Shown here in pieces: positions 48,071 to 56,790 of a DNA stretch of 64,000 nucleotides. Position numbers and translations under genes: made by a program. The notes under the pieces were generated by a model. That model worked only from the letters and a program-made list of their open reading frames with translations, was not told the DNA's origin and did not search any database. Within the stretch, counting starts at the first letter, position 1. The number at the start of each line of letters is the position of its first letter. Location: positions 8,427 through 72,426 of the forward strand of contig CAZMIL010000003.1 of the NCBI GenBank assembly GCA_964566425.1. The letters are read 5' to 3'. This DNA is from CAZMIL01 sp964566425 (lineage in GTDB: Bacteria; Patescibacteriota; Microgenomatia; UBA1406; GWC2-37-13).

Positions 48071-48621
48071 CTATAAACAAAAAGTTTATTTTTTCCTGAA
48101 AATATTTTGGCGGGTTTTCTGTGGGGGAGGGGATAAAAGTAGGAGATTAATCTAAACGATTTCAGGTCTTTTTTGAGCTTCTTATATATTTTCTCTAAAA
48201 ACCATGGTGAGATATAGAGAAAGATGATAATATCATTTTGGTTTATCCAGGATCCGGTAAAGCTGGATAGTTGTTTTAGATCGAATTTAAACATGTCGGC
48301 ATAAAGGATTTTGATCCTCCTTCGATTTGGGTGGAATAAGCGTTTGAGGTTGAGAATTAAGACCAAAACGGGATTGATCTCGACTGCGAAGAATTGTGTA
48401 TTCAGCTTTTGTTGATGAGCATAGGAGGCGGCCGCAAAAATGACTTTCCCATCACCAGCTCCCAGATCCACAATTTTTTGGTTATTTTTTAGTTTTAAGG
48501 CTTTGAGAATAAGCGGGAGATCGTGCTTATTGGTGGGGAAATAGGGGATTGGCGAGAGTCTTCGGGAGATAAAAAAGAGAGAAAGCAGGCAAAGGATGAG
48601 GATTATTATGAGGATAATCAT
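48067..48621 (-). CDS. Membrane-anchored SAM-dependent methyltransferase
   Basis: 184 residues: N-terminal hydrophobic helix (IILIIILILCLLSLFFI), then a class I Rossmann fold: IVDLGAGDGKVIFAAAS (motif I), FFAVEINPVLVLIL (acidic end of strand 2), YADMFKFDL. Resembles CPR and archaeal membrane methyltransferases whose target may be lysine of cytochrome-like or surface proteins (Fusarium-type AKMT is a distant relative). Target unknown. Confidence 0.8.
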   Translation of the reverse strand: MIILIIILILCLLSLFFISRRLSPIPYFPTNKHDLPLILKALKLKNNQKIVDLGAGDGKVIFAAASYAHQQKLNTQFFAVEINPVLVLILNLKRLFHPNRRRIKILYADMFKFDLKQLSSFTGSWINQNDIIIFLYISPWFLEKIYKKLKKDLKSFRLISYFYPLPHRKPAKIFSGKNKLFVYS

Positions 48622-48643
48622 TGGTATAATAATAGCACCAAAA

Positions 48644-48730
48644 GGGCGGGTGGCGGAACCGGCAGACGCGTAGGTCTCAAAAACCTATGGTGGCAACACC
48701 GTGAGGGTTCGACTCCCTCCTCGCCCACCA
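48644..48730 (+). tRNA. tRNA-Leu (anticodon CAA)
   Basis: Acceptor GGGCGGG/CTCGCCC with one G-U pair, anticodon stem TAGGT/ACCTA with loop CTCAAAA (anticodon CAA), long variable arm, T arm GAGGG-TTCGACT-CCCTC, encoded CCA at 48728-48730. Confidence 0.95.
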
Positions 48731-48826
48731 ATCACTTGACACGCAATTTTTGAAAATAAGGAGTCCCCCTAGCACTCGCGCGGTTCCCATTTTCCCAAAA
48801 TTAGCGTAATTGCTCATTACTTTGTG

Positions 48827-48855
48827 TTGAAAATTTAACGCTCCGGTGTTATCAT
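48827..48855 (+). promoter_or_regulatory. Leaderless promoter of the NIF3 gene
   Basis: TTGAAA (48827-48832), 17 nt, TATCAT (48850-48855), 6 nt before ATG 48862. Confidence 0.8.
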
Positions 48856-48861
48856 ACCCTT

Positions 48862-49815
48862 ATGACTCTGCAACAAATTTATGATCTGGCCGTTGAAATG
48901 GCAATCAAGGCAGATCCGCGCAGTCAGGCAGGAGTCAAAGACTATCTTTCACACCTCAAACAAGACTACACAGAGTTGCCAGAAAAGAAGAAAAAGCTAT
49001 TTGATAAAGAGTCGCTGCGCAATCCCTATTCGGATTCGCGGATTCTTTTTGGTGAATCAGAATTGGAAGTTAAGAAAGTTCTGGCCGGCATTGATGCGGG
49101 CACGGCCGAAATATTGCTTGCCGATAGATTAAATCAACAGGGAGCAAAAATTGATTTGTTGATTTCACATCATCCCAGTGGACACGCCCTTGCAGGTTTA
49201 CATGAGGTAATGGATATTCAAATAGACATGTTTGCAGAGGCAGGCGTACCGGAAAATGTCGCCCACGCTCTTTTCAATGAAAAAAAAGCCATGGTCAAAC
49301 GACGCTTCAGTCCCTTAAATCATTCACAAGCAGTTGATGCGGCCCGTCTGCTCAATATTCCTTTACTTTCTTTGCATACAATTTGGGATAATATTGGTCA
49401 CCAGTTCATGAAACAGTATGTAGCCAAAAAAACCTACTACAATCTTGGTGAGCTTTTGGAATATATCACTGATATTCCGGAATTCCAAGAGGCAGCCAAA
49501 GGCAAAGCCGCTCCCAGTATCGTTGCCGGCTCACCAAAAAACCGCACTGGGAAAGTTATTGTGGGGTTTACTGGAGGGACAAATCCTTCTAAAGAACTAT
49601 ATATTGAGTTAGCTAAAGCCGGAGTTGGGACGATCGTCGAAATGCATGTCCCCGAAGAAGTGATTGCAGAACTGCGTAAATTGCATATCAATATTATCGA
49701 CGCCGGACATATGGCGGCCGACTCCATTGGTGCAAATCTCTTCCTGGATGAATTGGAGAAAAAAGGCATTAGTGTAGTTCCTTGTTCAGGACTGATGCGC
49801 ATCAAGCGCAAATAA
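48862..49815 (+). CDS. NIF3-like dinuclear metal-centre protein
   Basis: 317 residues. LLISHHPSGHAL and HMAADSIGANLFLDEL, near the two ends, are the conserved metal-ligand segments of the NIF3/GTP cyclohydrolase I type 2 family (His and Glu/Asp). The enzyme activity of the family is disputed, though homologues bind two metals. Leaderless start. Confidence 0.88.
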   Translation: MTLQQIYDLAVEMAIKADPRSQAGVKDYLSHLKQDYTELPEKKKKLFDKESLRNPYSDSRILFGESELEVKKVLAGIDAGTAEILLADRLNQQGAKIDLLISHHPSGHALAGLHEVMDIQIDMFAEAGVPENVAHALFNEKKAMVKRRFSPLNHSQAVDAARLLNIPLLSLHTIWDNIGHQFMKQYVAKKTYYNLGELLEYITDIPEFQEAAKGKAAPSIVAGSPKNRTGKVIVGFTGGTNPSKELYIELAKAGVGTIVEMHVPEEVIAELRKLHINIIDAGHMAADSIGANLFLDELEKKGISVVPCSGLMRIKRK

Positions 49816-49830
49816 AGTTTTTACTAGTCG

Positions 49831-49890
49831 TTCTCGACTGCGATCGAGAATCAACAGATCCTCGTTTTCGCGAGGATAACGGAAACTCCG
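49831..49890 (+). promoter_or_regulatory. Three tandem hairpins in front of the CBS protein gene
   Basis: TTCTCGA (49831-49837)/TCGAGAA (49844-49850); ATCCTCG (49858-49864)/CGAGGAT (49871-49877); CGGA (49880-49883)/TCCG (49887-49890), the last directly touching ATG 49891. They fill almost the whole 75-nt gap. Likely a structured RNA leader that hides the start; no known riboswitch is recognised. Confidence 0.6.
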
Positions 49891-50979
49891 ATGAAAGCGC
49901 AGGATATTATTAAAACTAAAAACATTATTCGCGTGTCGCCGGAAGATACCTTGTCTTCAGTTCTGTCGCAACTATCTTCATCTCATGATGCGGCTCTTGT
50001 CTTTTCTGACGATAAAAAATTTCTTGGGATTATTAATCCTTACCATTCCCTAATAAAATCCTCTTACCCTGGCAATGCCAAAGTTGAACATGTTATTTTT
50101 CATGCGCCTCGCATAAAATCCAATCAGTCGCTGGAGAAAGTTGCTCAAATGATGGTAGAATCAAAAGTTCATTATCTACCTGTTTTCGAACAACAAAAAG
50201 AAAAATTTTTGGGCATTGTATCAGCTAGACACATTTTGACTCTTACTAAGGATTCACCCGCTTTTAGAAACAGTATTGAAGAATTTTTAAGGATCAAAAA
50301 CAGGCCGGTCGTTACCGTTTTTGAAGATGATTTAGTTTCCTACGCGATCCATTTATTCAGAACCCGCAAGCTCTCAAAACTGATTGTTGTTAACAAAGAC
50401 ATGAAGTTACGCGGAGTACTAGCTCATTATGACCTGATTCAATTTTTAGTTGCGCCAAAGAAAAAAGGTCACTGGGGAGATCGCAAAGGCGATCGAATCA
50501 GCCTCCAACACAGCTTAGTTCGTAATTTTACCAAAACCTTAGTCCTCACTCTTTCCTCCATTCATACACTGAGAGACGCTTTGCAGTTGGTTTTGGACAA
50601 AGAAATCGGTAGTGTAATCATTGTTGATGAACAAAGACACCCCATTGGAATAATTACTACACGTGATTTTCTTGGACAATTAACGAAGAAATCTCAAGCT
50701 CAGAAGTTTGAAATTGTCGCCAAAAATCTATCTGTCGAAAGCCGCCGGATCTTCGGCGGTTTTTTTAACAGCGTAGTTTCTTTGAGCAAGAAGATTCCCG
50801 ATTTGGCTAAAGTCAGATTGTTTATTCGGGAGGAGAAAAAAGGGGGAGTATTTGAGCACGTAATGGCCTTAATCCCCAGAAAAGGCACCCCCAAGATAAT
50901 CAGGCAGCAGGGAAAAAACTTGGTACGCATGTTGTCAGAATCGCGGGCGGCATTAATTAATATGCTTAAAAAGAAATAG
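49891..50979 (+). CDS. Four CBS domains fused to an HPF-like domain
   Basis: 362 residues. Two CBS pairs (~1-125 and ~130-265): FLGIINPYHSLIKS, FLGIVSARHILTL, LRGVLAHYDLIQFL and PIGIITTRDFLGQL. CBS pairs bind adenine nucleotides. The last ~90 residues have the order beta-alpha-beta-beta-beta-alpha: FEIVAKNLS, RLFIREEKK, FEHVMALIPRKG, KIIRQQGKN, LVRMLSESRAALINML, which is the hibernation-promoting factor (HPF/RaiA) layout. A ribosome hibernation factor gated by nucleotides is inferred. The structured leader in front suggests post-transcriptional control. Confidence 0.78.
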   Translation: MKAQDIIKTKNIIRVSPEDTLSSVLSQLSSSHDAALVFSDDKKFLGIINPYHSLIKSSYPGNAKVEHVIFHAPRIKSNQSLEKVAQMMVESKVHYLPVFEQQKEKFLGIVSARHILTLTKDSPAFRNSIEEFLRIKNRPVVTVFEDDLVSYAIHLFRTRKLSKLIVVNKDMKLRGVLAHYDLIQFLVAPKKKGHWGDRKGDRISLQHSLVRNFTKTLVLTLSSIHTLRDALQLVLDKEIGSVIIVDEQRHPIGIITTRDFLGQLTKKSQAQKFEIVAKNLSVESRRIFGGFFNSVVSLSKKIPDLAKVRLFIREEKKGGVFEHVMALIPRKGTPKIIRQQGKNLVRMLSESRAALINMLKKK

Positions 50980-50980
50980 G

Positions 50981-51559
50981 CTAACTAGCGATCTCTTCGA
51001 TGAAAGTGATTGCGCTCCTTAAATTTGAAAATTTATATTTGTAGTTCACTCCTTTATCCAGAGCATTATTAATCCAAAAAACTTTGGTTTTTGAAAGGCG
51101 GTCGTTGTTTAAGAGTTGAATAATATCCCAATTGTCTTCGACGAAAATGTCGAGTTTAAATTTAGCGATCATTTTTTTTTTGAAGACAAAGGGTTGTTCC
51201 TCTTTGGCGTTATGAATATAAGCTTTGAAATATTTTTTGGCTTCAATTTTTTCCATCCATTTATCAAAATCGGTTTTTAGGCTATCGTAACGGCCGGTGA
51301 CAATATAGGCCTCGACTTTTCCTTGTTCAACTAAACGTTGCAGATGGCCTACTCCTGGAGCGATAAATAAACTGGATTTGTGGATCAGAAGCCATAAAAA
51401 TTTTTCCCACTTCGTTTTAGGAATATAAAAAGCGGTTTTTCTCCTGTGCAAAAAAAGTTTGCGGAAAGTAGCAAAGACTGGGCGGACTATTCGAGCGGGG
51501 TTGTAGAGAATGACGCCGTCGAGGTCAAAGCCCACTTTCAGCGGTTGATTGCTTGCCAT
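50981..51559 (-). CDS. HAD-superfamily protein
   Basis: 192 residues. Motif I GFDLDGVIL and a late VEDNWDIIQLL (motif IV-like DN/D) identify a HAD phosphatase-like fold with the catalytic Asp pair. Motif II appears as YIVTGRY. A cap of ~60 residues lies between. Similar to the 5'-nucleotidase/HAD proteins of CPR; substrate unknown. -10 TATAAT 11 nt upstream of the ATG. Confidence 0.8.
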   Translation of the reverse strand: MASNQPLKVGFDLDGVILYNPARIVRPVFATFRKLFLHRRKTAFYIPKTKWEKFLWLLIHKSSLFIAPGVGHLQRLVEQGKVEAYIVTGRYDSLKTDFDKWMEKIEAKKYFKAYIHNAKEEQPFVFKKKMIAKFKLDIFVEDNWDIIQLLNNDRLSKTKVFWINNALDKGVNYKYKFSNLRSAITFIEEIAS

Positions 51560-51600
51560 CTTAAGGTTTAATTATAATTTATTATAATGGGAGTTTATAG

Positions 51601-52644
51601 ATGAAAGTTTTAATCACAGGCGGGGCGGGGTTTTTGGGCATGCATCTGGCCAACTTTTTTGCCAAAAAGGGGTGGCAGATCGTTCTGCTTGATCTTGCTG
51701 TCTATGACAAGAATGAGTATCCCAAGAATTGTCTTTTCCTCAAGGGCGATATTCGCGATAAGCAGGCTGTGGCGAAAGCCATAAAAGGGGTGGATGTAGT
51801 CATTCATGCGGCCGCCGCCTTGCCTCTCTGGTCAAAAAAAGATATTTTTGCCGTTAATGTTGAAGGCACAAGAAACTTACTGAAAGCATCCTGGGAACAG
51901 AACATTAAGCGCTTTATTTATATTTCTTCAACTGCCGTCTACGGGATTCCAAAAAAACACCCTGTGTATGAAGATGATCCTTTGCAGGGGGTAGGGCCTT
52001 ATGGTAAGAGTAAAATTGCCGCCGAAAAACTCTGTGAGGAGTATCGCGGCAAAGAAATGATAGTAACGATTGTTCGTCCCAAGACTTTTGTCGGGACTCA
52101 TAGACTGGGAGTATTTGAGATTCTCTTTGATTGGATCAAGGAGGGGAAAAAAATCCCGCTTGTCGGTAGTGGTAAAAATCGTTATCAACTGCTGGATGTT
52201 GATGATCTGGTGGAGGCAACTTATTTATTAACGAATTCTAAAAATAGTGAAAGAGTCAATGCTAATTTTAATATCGGCGCTGAGAAGTTTAAGACGGTCA
52301 AATATGATCTTCAAGAATTGTTTGACTTTGCACATTCCGGGTCGACGATTTTTCCTACTCCGGCATGGTTAGTTAAAAAAACTTTATTTATTTTGGAAAA
52401 ATTACATCTTTCACCACTTTATCAATGGGTCTATGAAACGGCCGACAAGGATTCATTTGTGGCAATCAGACGGTTAACTAAAACTCTCAACTGGCACCCC
52501 AAATACTCTAATTCACAAGCATTAATTAAGGCCTATAAATGGTACCTTGACCATTACGACGAAATAAAAGCTCGAACACCCGGAGTGACGCATACTGTAG
52601 GGTGGAAACAAGGAATCTTAGGGTTTTTCAAAAAGTTTTTATGA
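51601..52644 (+). CDS. NAD(P)-dependent epimerase/dehydratase (extended SDR)
   Basis: 347 residues. ITGGAGFLGMHLANFFAKKG (GxxGxxG), ISSTAVYG, and catalytic YGKSK all intact. Length fits nucleotide-sugar epimerases; the C-terminal ~80 residues are an unusual extension (FFKKFL end). Probably acts on a nucleotide-sugar for surface glycans or is a 3beta-HSD-like enzyme. Confidence 0.92.
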   Translation: MKVLITGGAGFLGMHLANFFAKKGWQIVLLDLAVYDKNEYPKNCLFLKGDIRDKQAVAKAIKGVDVVIHAAAALPLWSKKDIFAVNVEGTRNLLKASWEQNIKRFIYISSTAVYGIPKKHPVYEDDPLQGVGPYGKSKIAAEKLCEEYRGKEMIVTIVRPKTFVGTHRLGVFEILFDWIKEGKKIPLVGSGKNRYQLLDVDDLVEATYLLTNSKNSERVNANFNIGAEKFKTVKYDLQELFDFAHSGSTIFPTPAWLVKKTLFILEKLHLSPLYQWVYETADKDSFVAIRRLTKTLNWHPKYSNSQALIKAYKWYLDHYDEIKARTPGVTHTVGWKQGILGFFKKFL

Positions 52645-52660
52645 TTCCGTTTCGAGCGCC

Positions 52661-54229
52661 TTATTTGTTCCTTTGAAAGATTAACACCTTAGGGTGGTCG
52701 TAGACGGTGAATGACTCGTCGGCCGAGTCATCGGGAATTTGTAATTTCCAACTACCAATTTGCAAGCGAGGGTAATCGGTGAATTCCGCCACTTTTTTGA
52801 AGCCTAATTGTCCAATAAAAAGTTTCTTATAGTATTGTGCGGTTAACGGATAACAGAGTCTGAATTTTCGACAATCGGCCAGTTTTTGCAATGGGACATA
52901 AAGCCGATTGGAGGAAAGAATGATGAAATCGCTTTGTTGCAGTTTTTGATTGAGAATGTTCCATTTTTGTCGGTTGTCCGGTTGATCATAAAGACTCATG
53001 ATTACGGTCTTGTAATTTTCCGCGCCAACTAAAGGCAAAGAGTCATCCCAATGTTCAACTGCTAGAGTTGCACCCGCCGGAATATTCTGTTGGATCCATT
53101 TGGTTGCGGTGACCCTGGTGTGTTGTTGAGAATAGATGCTCATAAACATTGCCGTCCAAATAAAAATTGCCAACAAGACAGAGATAAGGACAAATTTCCT
53201 AATAGTAAGTTTAGCTAAAGCATAGCCTGCCATAAGCGCTAAAAAGGGGTAAATTGGCAGCATATAGCGCATGAATTTTACCGCCGAGCGGCCAATGAGC
53301 AAAAAATAATAGATAGCAAACAGGGAAGAGTAGAAAAAGAGTTTATATTTCTCCCTCTCTTTAAGCGACAAGAAAATTCCCAGCAAGGTAAAAATTGATA
53401 GCAAAGGGCCCAGTCCCCACCAGAAAATATTCTTGAGGTAATAATAATAGGGAATAGTTCCTACGTACTGAAGAGTGTAAGGGAAAGTATAAGGATCGCT
53501 GTTGAGCTTTAATTGCTGGAAAATATCCGACAGGTACTTTTGCCAATCTAGATAGGCAAAGGGCATAGAGATGAAACTCAACAGCAGGAATGAGGCAGAA
53601 ACCAGTAGAAGTTCGGAGATAAGAACTTTAGATTGCCTGAAGCGCTTAATAATTATTGTTAAACCGACAAAAGGAATAAAAATAACCGCTGTAAATTTGG
53701 ATGTTACTGCTGTTGCCAGAATGACTCCCAGCAAAAAGACTTTTTTTAGATTTGGTTTCTGCAAATATAACAGCCAGACATAGAGTAGAATAGTTAGGAA
53801 AAAAGTCAGGAAAGTATCGACGATGAAAAAATGAGCATTCTGGATCGTAAAAAAAGAAATAGCATAAACGAGAGCTGAAAACAGAGCAATTTTTTTATCT
53901 CTAAAAATTAATTTGGCGATTAACCAGATAAAATAGACTGTTAAAATATCAACCCCGCTAGACAATAAACGACCGAGATACAGCATCCCGTCATAATTAG
54001 CAGTGTGTAAACCAAAGAGATCAACAAATTGGGCGATGCCTTTGAGTAAATAGATTGGCAGAGAGCCGTAATTGAAAAAATCAGGATTGAGTTTATCAAA
54101 AAAATGGATTTTGTCGGCGACCATAATCAACTGCCGTTCATCGGGGTGTAAATGAAAACCTTGATCCCAATTTATTCCGTACAAACGTACCCCCAAAGCT
54201 AAAAGGAGAATGGTTGTTATTCCCAGCAT
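52661..54229 (-). CDS. GT39/PMT-type membrane glycosyltransferase
   Basis: 522 residues, 9-11 helices in the first ~390 residues. HLHPDERQLIMVADKI near residue 27 carries the Asp-Glu motif of the first outer loop of PMT/ArnT-type GT-C enzymes. C-terminal soluble domain of ~150 residues. Transfers a polyprenyl-linked sugar, probably to proteins or glycans outside the cell. Leaderless; shares its -10 region with the divergent Lgt-like gene. Confidence 0.88.
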   Translation of the reverse strand: MLGITTILLLALGVRLYGINWDQGFHLHPDERQLIMVADKIHFFDKLNPDFFNYGSLPIYLLKGIAQFVDLFGLHTANYDGMLYLGRLLSSGVDILTVYFIWLIAKLIFRDKKIALFSALVYAISFFTIQNAHFFIVDTFLTFFLTILLYVWLLYLQKPNLKKVFLLGVILATAVTSKFTAVIFIPFVGLTIIIKRFRQSKVLISELLLVSASFLLLSFISMPFAYLDWQKYLSDIFQQLKLNSDPYTFPYTLQYVGTIPYYYYLKNIFWWGLGPLLSIFTLLGIFLSLKEREKYKLFFYSSLFAIYYFLLIGRSAVKFMRYMLPIYPFLALMAGYALAKLTIRKFVLISVLLAIFIWTAMFMSIYSQQHTRVTATKWIQQNIPAGATLAVEHWDDSLPLVGAENYKTVIMSLYDQPDNRQKWNILNQKLQQSDFIILSSNRLYVPLQKLADCRKFRLCYPLTAQYYKKLFIGQLGFKKVAEFTDYPRLQIGSWKLQIPDDSADESFTVYDHPKVLIFQRNK

Positions 54230-54235
54230 TTCAAC

Positions 54236-54242
54236 TATAATA
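54236..54242. promoter_or_regulatory. Overlapping divergent -10 boxes
   Basis: Plus strand TATAAT (54236-54241), 6 nt before ATG 54248, with -35 TTGTTA (54214-54219, 16-nt spacer). Minus strand TATTAT (54242-54237), 7 nt before ATG 54229. The two starts are only 18 nt apart. Confidence 0.75.
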
Positions 54243-54247
54243 ATAGC

Positions 54248-55069
54248 ATGCTGCCCGTTTTTCTTGATCTGAAAGTCCTCAAGATTTATACTTTTGGGAT
54301 CTTTTTGATCTTGGCTTTTTTTTGGGGAAGTTATTTGCTGTGGAAAAATTTTTTACTCACCGCTCATAAAGAAGAGGAAGTTTTTGACGGTTTGTTTATC
54401 AGTTTGGCGGTAGGTTTATTTAGCAGTCGTTTACTCTACGTTATTCTGCATTTTACTGATTTTGGGATCAGTTTTTTTAAATTCATTTTGATCAACGGTT
54501 ATCCTGGTTTATCCCTTTATGGCTTTTTCGCGGGTTTCATTTTCGGGCTTTATTTATTTTTTTTGAGCAAGAAAGTAAAGTTGCAGGAAGTCCTGGACTA
54601 TTTTGTTCCTTCTGCTTTTCTGGCTCTGGCTCTGGCCGAAATCGGAGTCTTTTTTTCCGGCCCGGAAACAAAGTTGCCGGTAGATAAAACATGGTTAAAC
54701 TTCCTGCCGTTGGCCGAATCACTGTTTTTTTTCTTGGGGGCTTTTTGGAGTTATCGAATTCTCTACGCGGTCAGAAGAGAAAAATATTTTAAAGGTTTTA
54801 ATGCTTGGTTTTTCTTTTGGTACTACAGCATAATCAGAGCGATTGCCGATTTTCTAGTTGGCGGAAAGGCAGCCGTTTTAGCCGTGGATTTTAATCTTAT
54901 TCTTTCTTTTGTTTTACTCTTGACAACGAGTTTTTATTTTTTATATTATTTCAGAAGTCTTGTTTTTGGGGGATTTCTAACAATTACCAGACAAGCATTC
55001 AAAAGAAATGGCAAAAAAAATCACAAAAGCGCTCATCAAGGGGTACAAGGAACGACTAGAAAAAGATAG
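54248..55069 (+). CDS. Lgt-like membrane protein (degenerate prolipoprotein transferase)
   Basis: 273 residues, seven helices. Early strands and YPGLSLYGFFAGFIFGLYL match the fold of prolipoprotein diacylglyceryl transferase, but the signature GRxGNFxxGE is replaced by AEIGVFFSGPE: the catalytic Arg and Asn are lost. The overall layout is kept (DLKVLKIYTFG at the start). It is probably a relative with another role, or inactive. Its last 62 nt overlap dksA in another frame. Confidence 0.72.
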   Translation: MLPVFLDLKVLKIYTFGIFLILAFFWGSYLLWKNFLLTAHKEEEVFDGLFISLAVGLFSSRLLYVILHFTDFGISFFKFILINGYPGLSLYGFFAGFIFGLYLFFLSKKVKLQEVLDYFVPSAFLALALAEIGVFFSGPETKLPVDKTWLNFLPLAESLFFFLGAFWSYRILYAVRREKYFKGFNAWFFFWYYSIIRAIADFLVGGKAAVLAVDFNLILSFVLLLTTSFYFLYYFRSLVFGGFLTITRQAFKRNGKKNHKSAHQGVQGTTRKR

Positions 55070-55373
55070 GCGCGAACTTCTACAACAAATGGATGAACTA
55101 GCTAGGGGAGACCCATTTTCCGATCCGGATCACGCTTCTGATAACGCTGCTATTGATACCGATGTGCGTGAACAAATGGGCCACGATACAATTGTAGCGC
55201 AACTTAAGGACTTGAAGATGCGACTCAAAGATATTGACTTAGCTTTGGAAAAAATAAAAAAAAATAGATACGGTTTTTGTGAGAAATGCGGTAAAGAAAT
55301 CTCATTGGCGCGGCTGAAACTGATCCCGGAAGCCCGCTATTGTGTAGACGACGAGAAAAAGCTCTTCAGCTAG
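55008..55373 (+). CDS. TraR/DksA-family zinc-finger protein
   Basis: 121 residues. Coiled-coil start (KALIKGYKERLEKDRRELLQQM), an acidic loop (DPFSDPDHASDNAAIDTD), and a C4-type finger CEKCGKEI ... ARYCVDD with the Cys pattern partly as C-x2-C and a single later Cys, which is the CPR/TraR variant. Binds RNA polymerase through its secondary channel in the family. Starts at ATG 55008, inside the 3' end of the Lgt-like gene (62-nt overlap). Confidence 0.9.
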   Translation: MAKKITKALIKGYKERLEKDRRELLQQMDELARGDPFSDPDHASDNAAIDTDVREQMGHDTIVAQLKDLKMRLKDIDLALEKIKKNRYGFCEKCGKEISLARLKLIPEARYCVDDEKKLFS

Positions 55374-55396
55374 CGTCTCACGGTTTTTGCCACTAA

Positions 55397-55425
55397 TTGA
55401 GAGTTGATTTTTTCAGTGTTATCAT
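55397..55425 (+). promoter_or_regulatory. Promoter upstream of the 55.5 kb gene pair
   Basis: TTGAGA (55397-55402), 17 nt, TATCAT (55420-55425), 6 nt before ATG 55432. A leaderless start at 55432 is implied, but that frame closes after six codons (MSTPSS). Confidence 0.65.
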
Positions 55426-55489
55426 TGATAAATGAGCACCCCAAGCTCTTAAAACAGGAGGAGAATTTTCTTCAAATTTAGCCTTTGGA

Positions 55490-56248
55490 ATGGCTGGTGG
55501 CGTCAAGGCAGAAGAAGGGAAAGGGATACAGGAGCTTTATAATCTAGTAGATAAGAGCAAAACTTTAGATGAGTTTGCCAATATGGTAAGAAATATCCCT
55601 CTTCCTAAAAAATTTAATCTCCAAGACTTTTTTAATAGGGCTAAATCTCTACAATCATCTAATTTTCCCGTAAATAAACCCATAGAAAATATACAAACAT
55701 TATCAAGACAATTACCCCAAGTAAAAATTGCGCAGGCGAAAGGGGACAATTTTCAGTACACAGAGTCTCAAATTCCATCTAGTAATAGTATACCAAATTT
55801 TAGTAATATAGGTAAAGAAGAAAGGCTAAATTTTATAAAAAATAGAAATGTTAGGATTGGCCAAACCAGTCAACTTGCGACGGATATAGAAAATCTTATT
55901 CCAGATAGAACACAACGGGAGGCAATTCCTTTTTATCGGGAAATCAAAAATAATCCAACTTTAGCTAAAAATTTACAAGCTGAATTAAATAATCCAACCT
56001 CGCCTTTTGCCAGGTACTTTCCACAAATTAAACAAGCCTTAAATCCAACTCCACAAATTAAACAAGCCGACCAACTTTTAGAACAATACTTTAATCAAAG
56101 AGGAGTAGAAGGACTTAAATTGGGTTACCTTAAAAATAATATCAACGATTATATTAACCGTATTTATGAAAAAGGACAGTCAACGGAAGGGATGCAAACA
56201 CCAATTGCACGATCTTCAGTTTCAAGGAGAACTCCACGCTTAATTTAG
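55490..56248 (+). CDS. Hypothetical protein, possibly with a frameshifted start
   Basis: 252 residues from ATG 55490; the frame is open back to 55436 with no start codon (APQALKTGGEFSSNLAFG upstream). Helical and Asn/Gln/Pro-rich; a repeat PQIKQALNPTPQIKQA near residue 185. No family recognised. The promoter at 55397-55425 points to ATG 55432 in another frame, so the 5' end may be shifted by one base or depend on re-initiation. Co-transcribed with the following gene. Confidence 0.55.
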   Translation: MAGGVKAEEGKGIQELYNLVDKSKTLDEFANMVRNIPLPKKFNLQDFFNRAKSLQSSNFPVNKPIENIQTLSRQLPQVKIAQAKGDNFQYTESQIPSSNSIPNFSNIGKEERLNFIKNRNVRIGQTSQLATDIENLIPDRTQREAIPFYREIKNNPTLAKNLQAELNNPTSPFARYFPQIKQALNPTPQIKQADQLLEQYFNQRGVEGLKLGYLKNNINDYINRIYEKGQSTEGMQTPIARSSVSRRTPRLI

Positions 56249-56250
56249 CT

Positions 56251-56616
56251 GTGACATTCGATAAAATAGGTGATATAGTTAATGCAAAAAAATATTACCT
56301 AGAGCAAATCAATAATTTTAGATTATCGAGCAAGGAATTTAACTTTGTAAGTGAGAGACTTTCTCTAATGTTAATCCTTAACAAAGATAAAACGACAGTA
56401 AAATTTATTAAAGACGCGATTAAAAAAAATCCAAATTCAGGTAATTTATGGGTGTTACTTGCATTTGCAGAGTTAAATGATAAAAATCATAAAGAGGCAT
56501 TAGAAGCAGCTGAAATAGCAAAAAAATTACAGCCAAATGAAGACAATAGAACTTTATACAATCTTATTTATAATCGAGCGCCAGTGATTTTAAATAAACC
56601 TCAGTCTCAATTCTAA
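56251..56616 (+). CDS. TPR-like small protein
   Basis: 121 residues, starting GTG 56251, 2 nt after the previous stop. Two or three TPR-like helix pairs: AKKYYLEQINNFRLSS, then LWVLLAFAELNDKNHKEALE and AAEIAKKLQPNEDN. Scaffold for protein contacts. The same AT-rich, Lys/Asn codon style as its partner. Confidence 0.6.
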   Translation: MTFDKIGDIVNAKKYYLEQINNFRLSSKEFNFVSERLSLMLILNKDKTTVKFIKDAIKKNPNSGNLWVLLAFAELNDKNHKEALEAAEIAKKLQPNEDNRTLYNLIYNRAPVILNKPQSQF

Positions 56617-56790
56617 TATCATATCGACAGATCCTGGTTACATGCTTGATAAGCTTGTAAGACATCAATACTATTATCGATATTTTTGATGACAAGGTTT
56701 TTGATCTGAATACGCGTATTCAGCGTTTGGAAAAAGATAAAAGCTGGTCTTGAACTGCATCGACCTATCGGTCTGTGCTATAGTAAATAT

